64,000 nucleotides of DNA, from assembly GCA_002749535.1 (NCBI GenBank), contig MZZL01000130.1:1-64000 (forward strand). The letters run 5' to 3'. The DNA is from Apophysomyces variabilis (taxonomy: Eukaryota > Mucoromycota > Mucoromycetes > Mucorales > Mucoraceae). The translations under genes were made by a program, and so were the position numbers. The notes under the pieces are model-generated. The model searched no databases and was not told the origin of the DNA. It saw nothing but the letters and a program-made list of their open reading frames with translations. This document shows, piece by piece, positions 22,757 through 33,716 of the stretch. Within the stretch, counting starts at the first letter, position 1. Each line of letters begins with the position of its first letter.

Positions 22757-25507
22757 TTAGTTGAACGATCTGCCGTTGGATAATGTTGCATACATGTCTT
22801 CGATCTCTTTGGCAAAGTATTTCTTGGCTGTCTCGCGTTTCAACTTGAAGGTCGGTGTAAGTAAATCGTTATCGATCGAAAATTCCTCCGAAGTTAGATG
22901 AATGGCGCGGATCTGCTCAAATCCCTTGAGATCGTTCTCTTTACCAAAGTTATTCAGCTTCTTCAAGATCTCTTTTGTCACATCAGGTGAAGTATACAAT
23001 TCACTTGTCTCGAGGCTGGCAAACTGAGACCGACCCCAAGCAACAAACGCATCCTTATCAGGAACGATCACACCGACCAAGGAAGATTGCATGGAATCAC
23101 CATACACAAAGGCCTGCGCAATCAGTTCGTGCTTTTGATAGACACCTTCGATCTTCTCCGGTGCGATGTATTCACCCTGAGAAAGCTTGAAGATATTCTT
23201 CAAACGATCAATAATGACCAGTCGGTTAGCAGAATCAAACTGGCCAATATCGCCGGTGTGCAACCAGCCATCAGCATCAATCGCCTCAGCCGTCTTCTCC
23301 GGTGTTTTGTAATATTCACGCATGACACAATGACCGCGAAGACAAATCTCACCCCGAGGGTAAGGTTTGTCAGTAGAAAGATAATCCATATCAGGCACAT
23401 CCACTAGCTTGAACTCGCTACAGGGAAATGGAACGCCTACCACACCAGAGGTGTTATCGTCTGTAATTGTCTATAAACAAGAAAAAAAAGGCAAGTCAAT
23501 ATTCTGAAACATATACGCCCACAATAATAACAACAATATGCAACAGTGCTTGTCTCCTCCCTCCCCCCAAAAAACAAATAGCTCATCTTTTTCTTCTTAC
23601 CAAACAGCCACCGGCAAAGTTCTCTGTCTGACCATATCCTTCATACACTTTAGCCGAAAAACAGATGCGCATAAAGTCCATGACATCGGGGGAAATGGGT
23701 GCAGAACCACTCAGCATGAAACGCAGACGACCACCCAACTTAGCACGGATCTAGATTCCACAGTTAAATTTTTGGGATATTTAGATCATGGGACAAAAAC
23801 TAGGGCGATTTTCAGTTTCCTTACCTGACCAAAAACAAGACGATCCCAGAGCCAATGGTGCACGGTTTTCTGCAGATTGGCTTTCTTGGCGTTGTAGGCC
23901 ATGTGGAACAAATGGCTACTAAGGCCACCCTTCGCCTTCACACCGGCAAATACTTTGTCATAGATTCGGTTGAACAAACGAGGAACGGAACAAAACACAG
24001 TTGGTTTTAACTCGGCAATATCATCCAAAAGTTTCAAAGTATCGCCCTTAAAGCATAAAAAAACAGAAAGAGAGTTGAATATCTCATCGATCGATGTGCC
24101 CATTATTTTTAATGGTTGGTATTTTACCTGGTAGTAGCCAATAGCAGCACCTCTGTAAACAAAAAGACCTTGAGCAAGACGTTCAAATACGTGAGCCAAG
24201 GGTAGATAGGAAACATAGACATCGGTATTGTCCACAGGCGCAAATGTATCTGCTTCGCCCACTGCTGCAGCTGCTCCGATAGAAGCTACACAGTTACCCT
24301 GGGTGATCACAGCTCCTTTAGGAACACCGGTGGTTCCACTAATTGCCCAAAAAAAAGGGTTACAGAGTCAGCGGGTAAAACCAGGAAGCGAACTGTTTTT
24401 GTTTTACCTGGTGTAGCAGATGGTAGCAATATCATCGGCCGTGGGCAATGGGGATTCTTCTCCTTGATAACCCTCACCCAATTGTTCAACCTCTTTAAAA
24501 GTGTGGACTGTCAGACCGACTTCTTCTGCCTCCTTCTTTTCCGTTGCATCCACTGTGTCATCCATGATGATCACCTTGGTGATCGTTGGTAACTGGGACT
24601 TTAACCGGGTAATATTTTTAAGTTTATCGGCGCTCGAAACAATGAATTCCATGTCGGTCTGATTGACGATGTATTCGATGGCCTCAGCTCCCAAGGTGTC
24701 ATATAAGGCTACGATAATGAAAGCATGACGGTAACTGGCATATTCTGTCATTGTCTATGCAAGATAACATCAGGCAACCGCAAACATATACAAAAGCCAC
24801 GCCTTCCCCCCCCTTCTCCTACTCTTCCCATGAGAAAAGATACTTTACCCATTCCGGACGATTGACACTATACACACCAAGGGCCTTTTGCCGACCCAAA
24901 CCAAGGTGCTTTAGACCTTTACCATAGTTTTGTATGCGTTTATGGACCTCATTGTGCGTTTGCCAGACATATTCTTTTGCTTCGCCATTCTCAATGCGAC
25001 GAACACCCAAGAAAGGATTATCTAGAAAAACGAATGAAAAGGAGATCAGTGTATAAGTAACCTATTTTCTTTTCTGTTTTCCTCCTTTTCAATAAAATGA
25101 ATCTGATCCCAAATGAAACGCCATGCTATCGCTTTATTTTTTTTTCTCCCATGAAAAAAAGAAAAAAGAAAAAAAAAAGGGGGGGCAGAGGGGCGGGATA
25201 GGGTTGCTGCATGTTTACCAACACACAGCACCAGCATGAATTTCGGGCCATCGTGTTGTTTTTTTTTCTTATATATGACTATGCGTTTCCCAGCCAAACC
25301 AACTCACAACTCGTACTAATGTATCTTAAACTTACCCCCTCCAATGGTGTGTCCACATAAATAGGCATCCCAGAGAGTGTGAATATCTTTTGGGTGTTTG
25401 AATAGTTCGTCTGCAAACTTGAAATGGCGCATGACAGCTGTTTCGCCATCTTTCTTTTCGACATTCTTTGCCGGCACTGCATAAGGAGGATCAAATATAG
25501 GTGGCAT
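22757..25507 (-). CDS. Long-chain-fatty-acid-CoA ligase (ACSL/Faa type)
   Basis: Activates long-chain fatty acids to acyl-CoA using ATP, via an acyl-adenylate. Seven exons in transcript order, 25507-25336, 25021-24849, 24754-24408, 24338-24128, 24046-23825, 23750-23601 and 23470-22757, give 662 residues with all phases consistent. The AMP-binding P-loop CYTSGTTGVPKGA (about residue 228-240) is split by an intron inside the Ser codon. Also seen: YLPLAHVFER, YGQTEN (about 414), the fatty-acyl-CoA-synthetase signature DGWLHTGDIG (about 492-501), DRLKNIFKLSQGEYIAPEKIE start at about 512, and the C-terminal KLKRETAKKYF lysine region. The enzyme should be active. There is no signal peptide, and the end NGRSFN is not a PTS1, so a peroxisomal matrix site is not suggested. 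Length agrees with yeast Faa1/Faa4-type enzymes. Gap of 304 bp to the ataxin-10-like gene on the same strand. Confidence 0.95.
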
Positions 25508-25811
25508 GGCAATGACACTGAATGAGGTTTGCAATAAATAGATAAGAAAGAAAAGAGAGAGCGTGAGAGAGGAAAGGTTATGGAGAGAAAGAAAAGAAAG
25601 AGAAGAAGAAGAACACGTATGGGCTTGTATGAAACAAAAAAAAATAGATGCCCTATGCCTTTTGACTCCCAAAAAAACTTTATATGTCAGTGACTTAGGA
25701 AATTGGGGTTCGATTTTTCATCCCCACCCAAAATATCCAAAGCTTAAAAAGGAGAGACGGGGGAAAGAGAAAAACGCCAGGAGTAATCACACAAAATATG
25801 CGTTGCCCGTT

Positions 25812-28035
25812 TTAATTTCCTTCTTCTTCTTCTTTTTTTGAGAGCTTCACCTTGCCATCTACCAATGTGGCCTTGAGTCCCATGTCTGATAACTCATCCG
25901 TCTGTACAGCACGGATGGGTTGTAGCTCCCTAATTAATTGCTGATTCTCCTCGTTATGTTCCACAATGTTCCGTATGGCCAAAATGGCATGTTCCCGAAT
26001 ATCTAACAAAAAAAAACATGAATAACAAAGAATAAAAACTACAATAAATAGCCCAACAACAAAAAAAAACGGGGGGTGTTGAAGAAAACTTACATGGATT
26101 GGCCTCGTCTATCTTGCATTGGTTCAACACTAGCGCAATGCCTCCAATATCACGTATCTGCATTAAAAGAAAAAAAAAAGGGAAGGTATGTTATTGATTA
26201 TGCCCTTTCTCCTTATTTTTGCTTCTTTGTTTTCCTGGATATCGCTTGTTACCTTATCCTGCATCGCCCTATTTTCATGACATAGAATGCCTATTAAACG
26301 GACACTTTCACGTTTAAGATAATCAAAGCCAAGTTTGGGTGTGTTGCCCTTAGTCAGGTCCATTGTCTCGAGATATCTCAGCAGGTCTAGTTTAAACACA
26401 AAGTTTGTACGACTTTTCAATGACACATCTGCACTCGGACTAAAATGGAAAGGTATCCTTTCGTGGTCGTACCTGTAACAACAATCAATGTATCTGCACG
26501 AACCAAGTCTTGCTTTAAATCATCATTTCCCGAATCCCTTACACCAAGACCACTGACTAACTGAAAAGCAAGAACAAGACCAGAATACATTTCCGAGACC
26601 CTTTCCACATCCAACAGTGAATCTTGATTACTGTTCGTACTCTCTTGAACTTCTTTCATCACCGACACAGCCTTTTGACATAAACGAACAAGTAGAGTCA
26701 CCAAATGGTTATGTTCGGAATGACCTATAAATGCTGGATAATGATCTTTGCAAGCATGCACTTTGGAATCTAGGCATTTCAACAGTATGGTCTGACGACT
26801 ATTCACGTCACTAGTTCGTTTAAAAAAAGCAAAAAAAAAAAAAGGAAGATCAACAAAAAAGGAAAAGAAGAAAGCGATAAAGCAAAAGGGATCAATGACC
26901 AAAAGTTCACTTACATTTCATCATCCTGCAGATTATGGAACATTTCCGTAAAGTAACCATAGTCCACCAATTGACTGATAATGGAATACCTGGATAGGAG
27001 AGAACACAGAAAAGATTAGATCGTCCACATCACACACAGGCGTGGGAAAAATTAAGTCATGATATAGAGTGACGTGCCCACCCCAATTCGAAATTCTGAC
27101 TTTGTTCATCTCCGTGTAATCGTTCCATGTCACCTAAGATGGTCCTTAAAATGGTCTTGCCATGATTAGACTTGATGAGCAATTCACTAAAGTAAAAAAA
27201 AAGATCCAGTTAGGAAAAAGAAAGCCCCTTTTTCTTTAGCCGCATCTTTTATTTTCCTCCCGTTTTGTACCTTCTTTCTGGACTTGCACGGATACCATTG
27301 AATATCAATATCAGCATGCTCATCACAATATTCTCGTTATCCAAGGATAGAAATCCACTACATTATTAAAGTTGAGATGACGGATCAGAAGATAAGATAA
27401 TCACACGAGCCATTGTTCTGTTTCTGTTTTACCTCCATAGATCCTTTGCTTCATCCGAGAGCCACCGTGGCCATACCTCTCGCAGAATACGTGCGTTACC
27501 AGTCACCATATTACAAATCGCTTGGATTCCTGTCTGTATAACCATATAATCCTCCTTTTCTTCCTCCAAAATAGCTTCTATTGAACGCAAGACGCCTTGC
27601 TCACTAAAATAAAAAAGCAAGAAAGTGAGAAAGCTGTTCATTATGAACATGAAAACAAAAAAGAAAGGCTTCATTCTTACTAGGCGAGCAGTTGGTTCTC
27701 TGATAGACCTGCCATAGCATTGCGTGCTAGTTTAAGCAAATTCACAAGACACGTTTTATCCGTAAATTCCAGACATAATATAGAGCAGGTACTTTGCCAA
27801 AATGGCACAGAACTTCCCAATTCTATGCTGTAAATTAAGTGTTACAGGTGGCTGCGAATAGGAAAGGAAAAAAAATTGTAGAATCTTTGGGCATGACTTG
27901 CCGGAATTCGGGATCCATTACTGTCCGCTGTATAGCCATTGTGAGTTTGCTCTGTAGGTCATGACAATAGGTTTGATCGTCTGGTTTGGCGATGTATGTA
28001 AATAAACATGGGATGATCTCGGCAATTTCGACCAT
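25812..28035 (-). CDS. Ataxin-10 / Ctr86-like armadillo-fold protein
   Basis: Homologue of the eukaryotic ataxin-10 family (yeast Ctr86), alpha-helical repeat proteins whose molecular role is not settled. Ten exons in transcript order: 28035-27902, 27827-27681, 27603-27433, 27357-27271, 27186-27082, 26989-26915, 26810-26473, 26428-26253, 26157-26094 and 26002-25812, giving 495 residues with all phases consistent. The diagnostic C-terminal block is clear: FDYLKRESVRLIGILCHEN, then IRDIGGIALVLNQCKIDEANP, then YIREHAILAIRNIVEHNEENQ. The N-terminal part is helical with armadillo-like spacing (TGIQAICNMVTGNARIL). The first intron can only be spliced in frame with a GC donor (CCG|GCAAGT). One intron is only 44 bp. 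The protein ends in an acidic KKEEEEGN tail. Confidence 0.93.
27828..27901 (-). other. GC-AG intron in the ataxin-10-like gene
   Basis: Donor reads G-GCAAGT, acceptor TTTACAG. The only GT donors nearby leave the wrong phase or an 18-base intron, while the GC site joins CG to C (Arg) and continues in the IELGSSVPFWQ frame. GCAAGT is the usual form of GC donors. Confidence 0.75.
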
Positions 28036-29010
28036 GATCGTGTCCTATGCTGAAACACAAAAAAGGGAAAAAGGTCTCGCTGATGATGAATGAAAGGGGC
28101 AGCAGGATAGACAGTCCTAATGTCTGAGATTCATGCCCTCAAGCGCGCGGGCCTTTTTTTCTTTTCTACCTTAAGGAATTAGAGTAACAACTCCAAGTTT
28201 TTTTTTCGTTATATTGCAAGATAGAAACATTCTTGTCTATCACATAACAAGGGGACTCGAAAAAAACAATCGGGGATGTTTCGTCTATCATGCTCTTCGG
28301 TTAGGGTACTAAGTGCAATGATCAATGCACGGGCAGAAAACACACATACATACACATGCACTCAACAGACATGTAAGCACGTATGAAACACACAGATCTC
28401 GTTGATCCTTTTGTGCCTCTATATGTGTGCAGGGGACAATGTGTTTCGAAACTGGGTGGCAAAAAAGAAACAAGGACAAAGGAAATAGCATACCTTCAAT
28501 TTTTACCTTTGTCTACAGCATCCCCTTTAGCATTGGGTTCAATGTAAATGGAGACTATAAAATAGGATGCATTATCAAGTTTTTGTTACAGGTTTTTAGC
28601 ATAGAACGATGGTTACTTTAAGTCCTTTCATCTGATCCATCGAATCAATTATATATGAATGATGCTTATGATTTGATGTTTTTTGTCATAGGAAAAGAAA
28701 CGAAGACTGAATTGATTAGAAGCCCACATACCAAGAATATTGGGGTAAAAAAAGGGAGATGAGGTGAATTGACCCGTCATTCTTTTTGCCCCTTCCTCTC
28801 TCTTTATCTCTCTTTATATCTCTGTGTCCTAAGCAATGAATGACGAACAAGATGTGTTTTATACATGGCCAAAATAGGAGTAGTGTAACAAGGGGTCAAG
28901 GGGTCATGTTTCTTGGGGAGGCAGGGAAAAGGAAAAGGATGTGGAAAGAAGAGAGGGTTTCATTAGCCAAGTTCATTTCAATGGGAAGGCGCAGAAGCAC
29001 ACCTTATCAT

Positions 29011-29030
29011 GGACCGGACCGGACCGGACC
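29011..29030. repeat. (GGACC)4 tandem pentamer
   Basis: Four perfect GGACC units in a row in the leader or promoter of the Sec2-like gene, preceded by CAT and followed by TTACC. Confidence 0.85.
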
Positions 29031-29168
29031 TTACCTTTTATCCATGAAAGGCGCGGACCTGATAAGATTTCTATTTTTAATCCTATTTGGAATTGGCTCG
29101 AGCCTGTGGCTCCCTTTTGTTTCCCTTCCCTTTTCCTTCCTTGCTTCTCCTTGTTCCGGCTCATATCC

Positions 29169-29225
29169 CTTCTTCTCTTCTTCTTCTTCTTCTTCTCTCT
29201 CTCTTCCACTCTTTTTCCTTTTCTT
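29169..29225 (+). repeat. TTC/CT pyrimidine tract
   Basis: Low-complexity TTC repeats followed by CT repeats, 57-113 bp upstream of the Sec2-like ATG. Common in promoters of this window; may be in the 5' leader. Confidence 0.7.
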
Positions 29226-29281
29226 CATCCATAGATAATTCTCCTCTCCTTCTTTTTAATACAGCTTCTTTTTCGTTTTTC

Positions 29282-30858
29282 ATGGACCTGAGCGACGCAA
29301 ATACAATAACAACAAACGAAAATGAAAAGTGTGCATGTGTCCTCGTCATGGACCCACTAAATCCCTCAACATGTCGCCATTGTCATCGTCCATTCGCTTG
29401 TTCTCATACAGATCTAGACAAAACCATCGCGCAGCAGGCTGCCGAGATTAAACAACTCAAAGATCAGCTACGACTAAAAACAGAACAATGGGAACAACTT
29501 CAATTAGATATGCAAGAACTTAATAAGAAATACGTCGCAGGCATTCAACGCGTAGCAGATATTCAACATGAAAAGGATCTTGTCGAACATGATCTAGAGG
29601 AACTCAGTTGTAAATTGTTTGAAGAAGCCAATGGCATGGTGGCCGAAGAGAAAAGAGAAAAATGGCAACTTGAAAACGCCCTGCGTCAGACACAGGAACA
29701 ACTGGCAGCTGAACAGAGTCAGTTGAAAGAATTACGCCAACGAATGCAAGAGATGGAAATGGAAACAAAGACAACCACGATCATCACCGAGGCAAATCTC
29801 GAAAACGATCCCCAAATGCGAGCTAGAATGGATTTTCAGGAACTCCATGGATTGAAACGAGCAAGCTCCACCTATGCAAGCCTGGCACGAAAGGAACAAC
29901 AAAAACAACAGCAAACATACAATTCGCTCCAACAACAAGATCACCAACAACAACAACAACAGCCCCAGCAGCAGCAACGAGTCGCTTCCATGCCACCCCT
30001 TTGCTCCCAACCCAAACCTCAACGAGAATTGACGATTGACGAGATCCAGTTGGCTGCTTTCAATGATTTCGTGATCTCTTCACGCACCGTTCCACTGAAG
30101 AAGATGCATCAGTTTGCCTACATGAAGCATTGTCAAACCGAGGACATCGAACCCTGCTTACGCTTTGGCCCTCATTCGCGTCTTTCAGTGAAAAAAATGA
30201 TGGATTATCTACTACGACAACCCTGCTTTATTGAGCATGCTACGACGGATCCTCACCATCAAAAAGCACTTTCCCATCCATCAGGCCAGGTGCCTTCTTC
30301 GGCCGCCTTTGTACAACGGCCTCTGTGGGGACGTCTTTCGAATCACAACGGTCATAAGTCATTCAGTGGTTGTGCAGCATGTGGTCGACCAGCTGATCAC
30401 GACCATCCGTTAATGTACCGATTTCGGTTGGACGAGGCCGATGACTGGTCTCCCATTGATCAATACTGCCGTGATCGTCTTGTGGCTGTCTGTGAATTTT
30501 ACGTTTTCATTCGTAACATCCAGCTGGGCCTTTATGCAGACAGACCCGTGCGTGACCTCTATGCAGAGAATATCCGTCTCCGGCTTCAGATGTTTTATTC
30601 TCGGTAAGAAGAAGGAGAGAAAAAGAGTATATAAATCCAGCGCACTTTATACTAACCAATATGGCCTGTTCTTTTTTTCTTTGATGTAATAGTATGGGTG
30701 CGCTGCCTGTAATTCTGGATGGAATAGGCGTGGATTTGGATGCAGTGGGCAAAGCATCTCCCCCTTTGGATGCACTAGCCACTATTCCGGATGATCCGTA
30801 TACTTCAGATGGTTCGGTTTCCTCCGCTGGGCCACGGACACCGATCAACTATGCCTGA
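29282..30858 (+). CDS. Sec2/Rabin-type Rab guanine-nucleotide exchange factor
   Basis: Activates a Sec4/Rab8-class GTPase for polarised exocytosis at hyphal tips (family role). Exons 29282-30603 and 30693-30858 give 495 residues. The frame stays open upstream to 29087, but ATG 29282 follows the pyrimidine leader and is preferred. N-terminus has a small Cys/His cluster (CRHCHRPFACSH). Residues about 45-160 are a long coiled coil containing the Sec2-domain exchange core ELSCKLFEEANGMVAEEKR (about 106-124). A glutamine-rich linker follows (about 190-240). The C-terminal half matches the Rabin/GRAB pattern, with GCAACGRPADHDHP, YRFRL and CRDRLVAVCEF, then FIRNIQLGLY. Exon 2 adds a short acidic/Ser tail. 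The exchange core appears intact. Confidence 0.88.
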
Positions 30859-31736
30859 AGAAAGAACAGGAAGAAAAAAGAAAAAAAAAAGACAAGCACA
30901 GAAATGAGTTGACCTCTCCCTTCGTTCTCTGTTAGTAGAACGTTTTTTTTTTTGCCTTCCTTTCTTTCAGTTTCTTTCTATCCCGCTTTTCACGCACATT
31001 CGCTCTTTCTTCTACCTTGTCCTCCCATCAATCCTCCCAACCCCCCCCCCAAAAAAAACACATTCATCTTGCATATTTTTTCTTTTATTTTACTAACTTT
31101 GTCTTCTTAATCTATTTGTTGCCATTTACGAAAATACTTGTTCTTTTTCTCTTTACTGTTATTAATATTTATCCAAATTTTTTATTTTGAAAACCAAAAA
31201 GCCAAATACATAGTGAGCGTGAATTGACAAAAAAGCGCTTTCTTCTTTTCCATTAGATAAGAGGTCTCTAAAGATTTATTCTGTTTGAAACCATTTCGTG
31301 TACATGGTAAATACCAGATCGATTGCTCATTATAACCTTTTGCAGAAAGTAACAATGAAGAATGCAAAGGAATGTAGATAGATAAAGTACGAAGAAATCG
31401 GTAGCAATAAGAAATAACAGGTAGTACAGCCCTTCTTCTCTTTTGTTTTTCAGAATAGCCTATGAAGCATAAACCCTCTTTTATTGATTGGCTTTAGACA
31501 GATTGTTTCATGGAAAAAAGAAAAAGGACATAGATGGAATGCATACTGAACTGTAAGAAAACAAAAGAAAAAAGATCCATAAAAAACAACAACAGAACAT
31601 AGGTAGTTACCCGGGAAACAACCGAAAAAAAAAAAAAGATAAAGGATGATTTGAAGAGAAACGGAAAATTTGCATATTTTTGTGCTGAATTGAGGTGAGA
31701 GAGAAAGAAATGAGGGGGGGGGTTCAATGGATTTGA
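30859..31736. other. Convergent spacer between Sec2-like and C2HC genes
   Basis: 878 bp with long A and T runs, poly-C (CCCCCCCCC at about 31041), and no supported gene. Probably holds two 3' UTRs. Frames at 31450-31818 on the minus strand are hydrophobic but biased by poly-T and have no motifs. Confidence 0.45.
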
Positions 31737-32369
31737 TTAGAGCGTAGGATTGCCGGCCTGAGCCAACCAGGACCAAAGTGGGCAAAACGGTCCGTGCGCA
31801 CCCTGTTGTGGTATGCAATATTCACAATGATGCACTACGAGTACACCTTGTTCCTCAGCAGATCCTGTAAACGCCATCGAGAGATCGACCAATGGCATGG
31901 TCCACGACGGCTGGGTACCGGTAGAAGGAGGCATCAAAGAACTGCTGACGATGGGATGAGGAGGATTAGGATCGCTGGTTGTCATGCCTGGGCAAAGGAT
32001 CGAAGAAGAGAACGATGTCGCTGTTGTTACTGAGGAGAGGAGTGATCGTTCTTTTCCTTGCGACAAAGGGCCAAGGAAACGCGTGTAGGCATCCAACAAG
32101 GGCTGCATGTCTGTTCGACAGGAAGTAGGATCCGAGGACACCGAGAAAGAGGCAACAGGCTTCTCGGTCTTTGGCGCCAAACGACGTCTTCTCACTGGTG
32201 GAGCCAAGATCCCTTCCCTTTCCTCTCTTTTCTGCCGTTCCTTTTCCTCTCTTTTGCGCTGCTCCATCCGGATACATCGATTCTGATGTTGGGTAAATCC
32301 TGGATTACAGTAACCACGCTGGTCAAACTTCTTAAATGCTTGGCCACAGACCTGACAACGCAACATCAT
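31737..32369 (-). CDS. Small protein with two C2HC zinc-finger-like motifs
   Basis: Single exon, 210 residues, not recognised as a named family. The N-terminus has CQVC...H-x3-C (Cys5, Cys8, His28, Cys32; HQNRC), then a highly charged helix (RKREEKERQKREEREG) and a basic patch PPVRRRRLAPK that could be a nuclear localisation signal. The middle is Ser/Thr/Pro-rich. Near the C-terminus a second Cys/His group occurs: HHCEYC, then six residues, then HGPFC. The two motifs with the same C-x2-C...H-x3-C spacing suggest a zinc-dependent nucleic-acid- or protein-binding role; that is inference. Start is the first ATG (MMLRC). Confidence 0.65.
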   Translation of the reverse strand: MMLRCQVCGQAFKKFDQRGYCNPGFTQHQNRCIRMEQRKREEKERQKREEREGILAPPVRRRRLAPKTEKPVASFSVSSDPTSCRTDMQPLLDAYTRFLGPLSQGKERSLLSSVTTATSFSSSILCPGMTTSDPNPPHPIVSSSLMPPSTGTQPSWTMPLVDLSMAFTGSAEEQGVLVVHHCEYCIPQQGAHGPFCPLWSWLAQAGNPTL

Positions 32370-32575
32370 ATGGAATCAAGCGATAATTTGAGTCTAGAGA
32401 AACAAGGAAACAAATAAATAGACAAAAAGATATAGAAAAGCAAGGTAAGGAGACGAACAGAATGTTCTTTTTGTCGCAACTTTTATAGAGAATCTATTGC
32501 AATGATTTCTTTTTCTTTCAGAACAATGAAGTAAAGAAAAAAGAACCTTGATATCAAGACAACAAACATGAAATG
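32370..32575. other. Spacer between C2HC gene and CENP-H-like gene
   Basis: 206 bp, no coding signal. Should contain the promoter of the C2HC gene (minus strand) and the 3' end of the CENP-H-like gene. Confidence 0.4.
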
Positions 32576-33716
32576 TCAATCTAATTCATTGCCAAGACGT
32601 AGCATTACACTTGATAAATACTCATCTTCGATATAATCAATGTTGCTTTCCAAAATAAGGCCCTACATAAAGTAGAAAAAGCTCCAAGGGTAAGGAATAA
32701 CAGCCTAACATGTTTAAAACCTCTTGCTTACAATCAGGACATTTCGTGCAATTTCCAGACGGTCTCGCATCTCATGCACTCTGTATTATCGAGTCAGCAA
32801 ATAAAGGTAAATAGACTGGCAGCATGTTTTTTTTTCCTTTTTACCTTTCTGCTAATCCATCCGGATCCTGCGATGAAGTAAGACTCACCGAGCTGATTCT
32901 ATCATTCATATCGCCTTCATTGGTTTGCTGCAAAGAGATCATTAACTGCCTGTTTTCCAAATGCGTTTCTATAAGATCCGCAAAATGAAAGTTGAGTTGA
33001 ACAGAAACATGCTTCAAGGATGATCTTCTTTCTTCTTTTTCTTTCTTTACCAGTAATCTGTCTTTGTGTGTTGGCGAGTTTGATCTTGAGTTTCTGCAAC
33101 TGGTCTAATTGTTGCATAAACTCTGTAACTAATGCGTCTCTTTCATGTATAGCATCTTCCACCTGCTGGCTAATTTTTTTGTTCAGTGCATGTAAATCCT
33201 CTTATTCTCATTTTCTTTATCCAGTTATCACGATCTACCTTCGTTGAAGTTGATTGTAATCGGCATCGATCGGGTATAATGCACATCTCGCAAAATGCGA
33301 AGCGTCTAAATTCCGTGTCATACAATCTTTGCTCAGATTAAATTGAGCAATGACATCCAGTTGATTCCGTAGACCGTCGACACGCGATTTGTAATGAAGT
33401 AAATCTTCTTCCGTAGGTACATCGGGTAATGGGGAACGAAGAGAAGAAGAAGACGAAGATAAGGAGGGAGAGGATGGTGACGCTAAAGCTTGTTCATATT
33501 GCTGGATCTTCCTGTGGAGCCAATCGATTTCACGTTGGGAATCCAGTACTTGGCGTTCCTTTTTCGTCAACGCCATAGAGCAATGGCTGGTGTCATGAAG
33601 CAAAAACTGATCGAGAAAAATAAACTTCCATAAAAGGGCACTGACCATTGCGCTGATTGAAAACCGTTGCCATGCGAACAAAGTCTCTCAATCTGAAAAC
33701 GCAAAGTCTTGACTTG
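32576..33716 (-). CDS. CENP-H-like kinetochore protein (5' end and one junction unresolved)
   Basis: Candidate homologue of CENP-H (fission yeast Fta3, yeast Mcm16), a subunit of the constitutive centromere network. In transcript order the exons I can place are 33716-33646, 33586-33239, 33198-33051, 32968-32845, 32780-32732 and 32662-32576. Almost the whole protein is coiled coil (KTLRFQIERL; SQREIDWLHRKIQQYEQAL; NKKISQQVEDAIHERDALV). The C-terminus LEIARNVLIGLILESNIDYIEDEYL fits the CENP-H closing pattern of a G-L-I-x-x-S-x-V/I-D/N stretch. Between exons ending 33239 and starting 33198 the phases miss by one base with every GT-AG pair, and upstream the frame DEPTVDFSLNLQRVASQ (about 33761-33707) would need a one-base shift to continue into QVKTLRF. 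Either sequence errors or gene decay explains this. Confidence 0.55.

Larger units (their letters stand above)
28036..29281. other. Divergent promoter region, ataxin-10-like / Sec2-like
   Basis: 1.2 kb between two divergent genes. It contains four tandem GGACC units at 29011-29030 and a (TTC)n/(CT)n pyrimidine tract at 29169-29225 that would lie in the Sec2-like leader. No open frame with recognisable motifs. Confidence 0.5.

Noticed and set aside
29087..29281. N-terminal extension of the Sec2-like protein
   Set aside because: The frame is open but translates a pyrimidine tract into a hydrophobic low-complexity run. The ATG at 29282 begins the ordinary protein.
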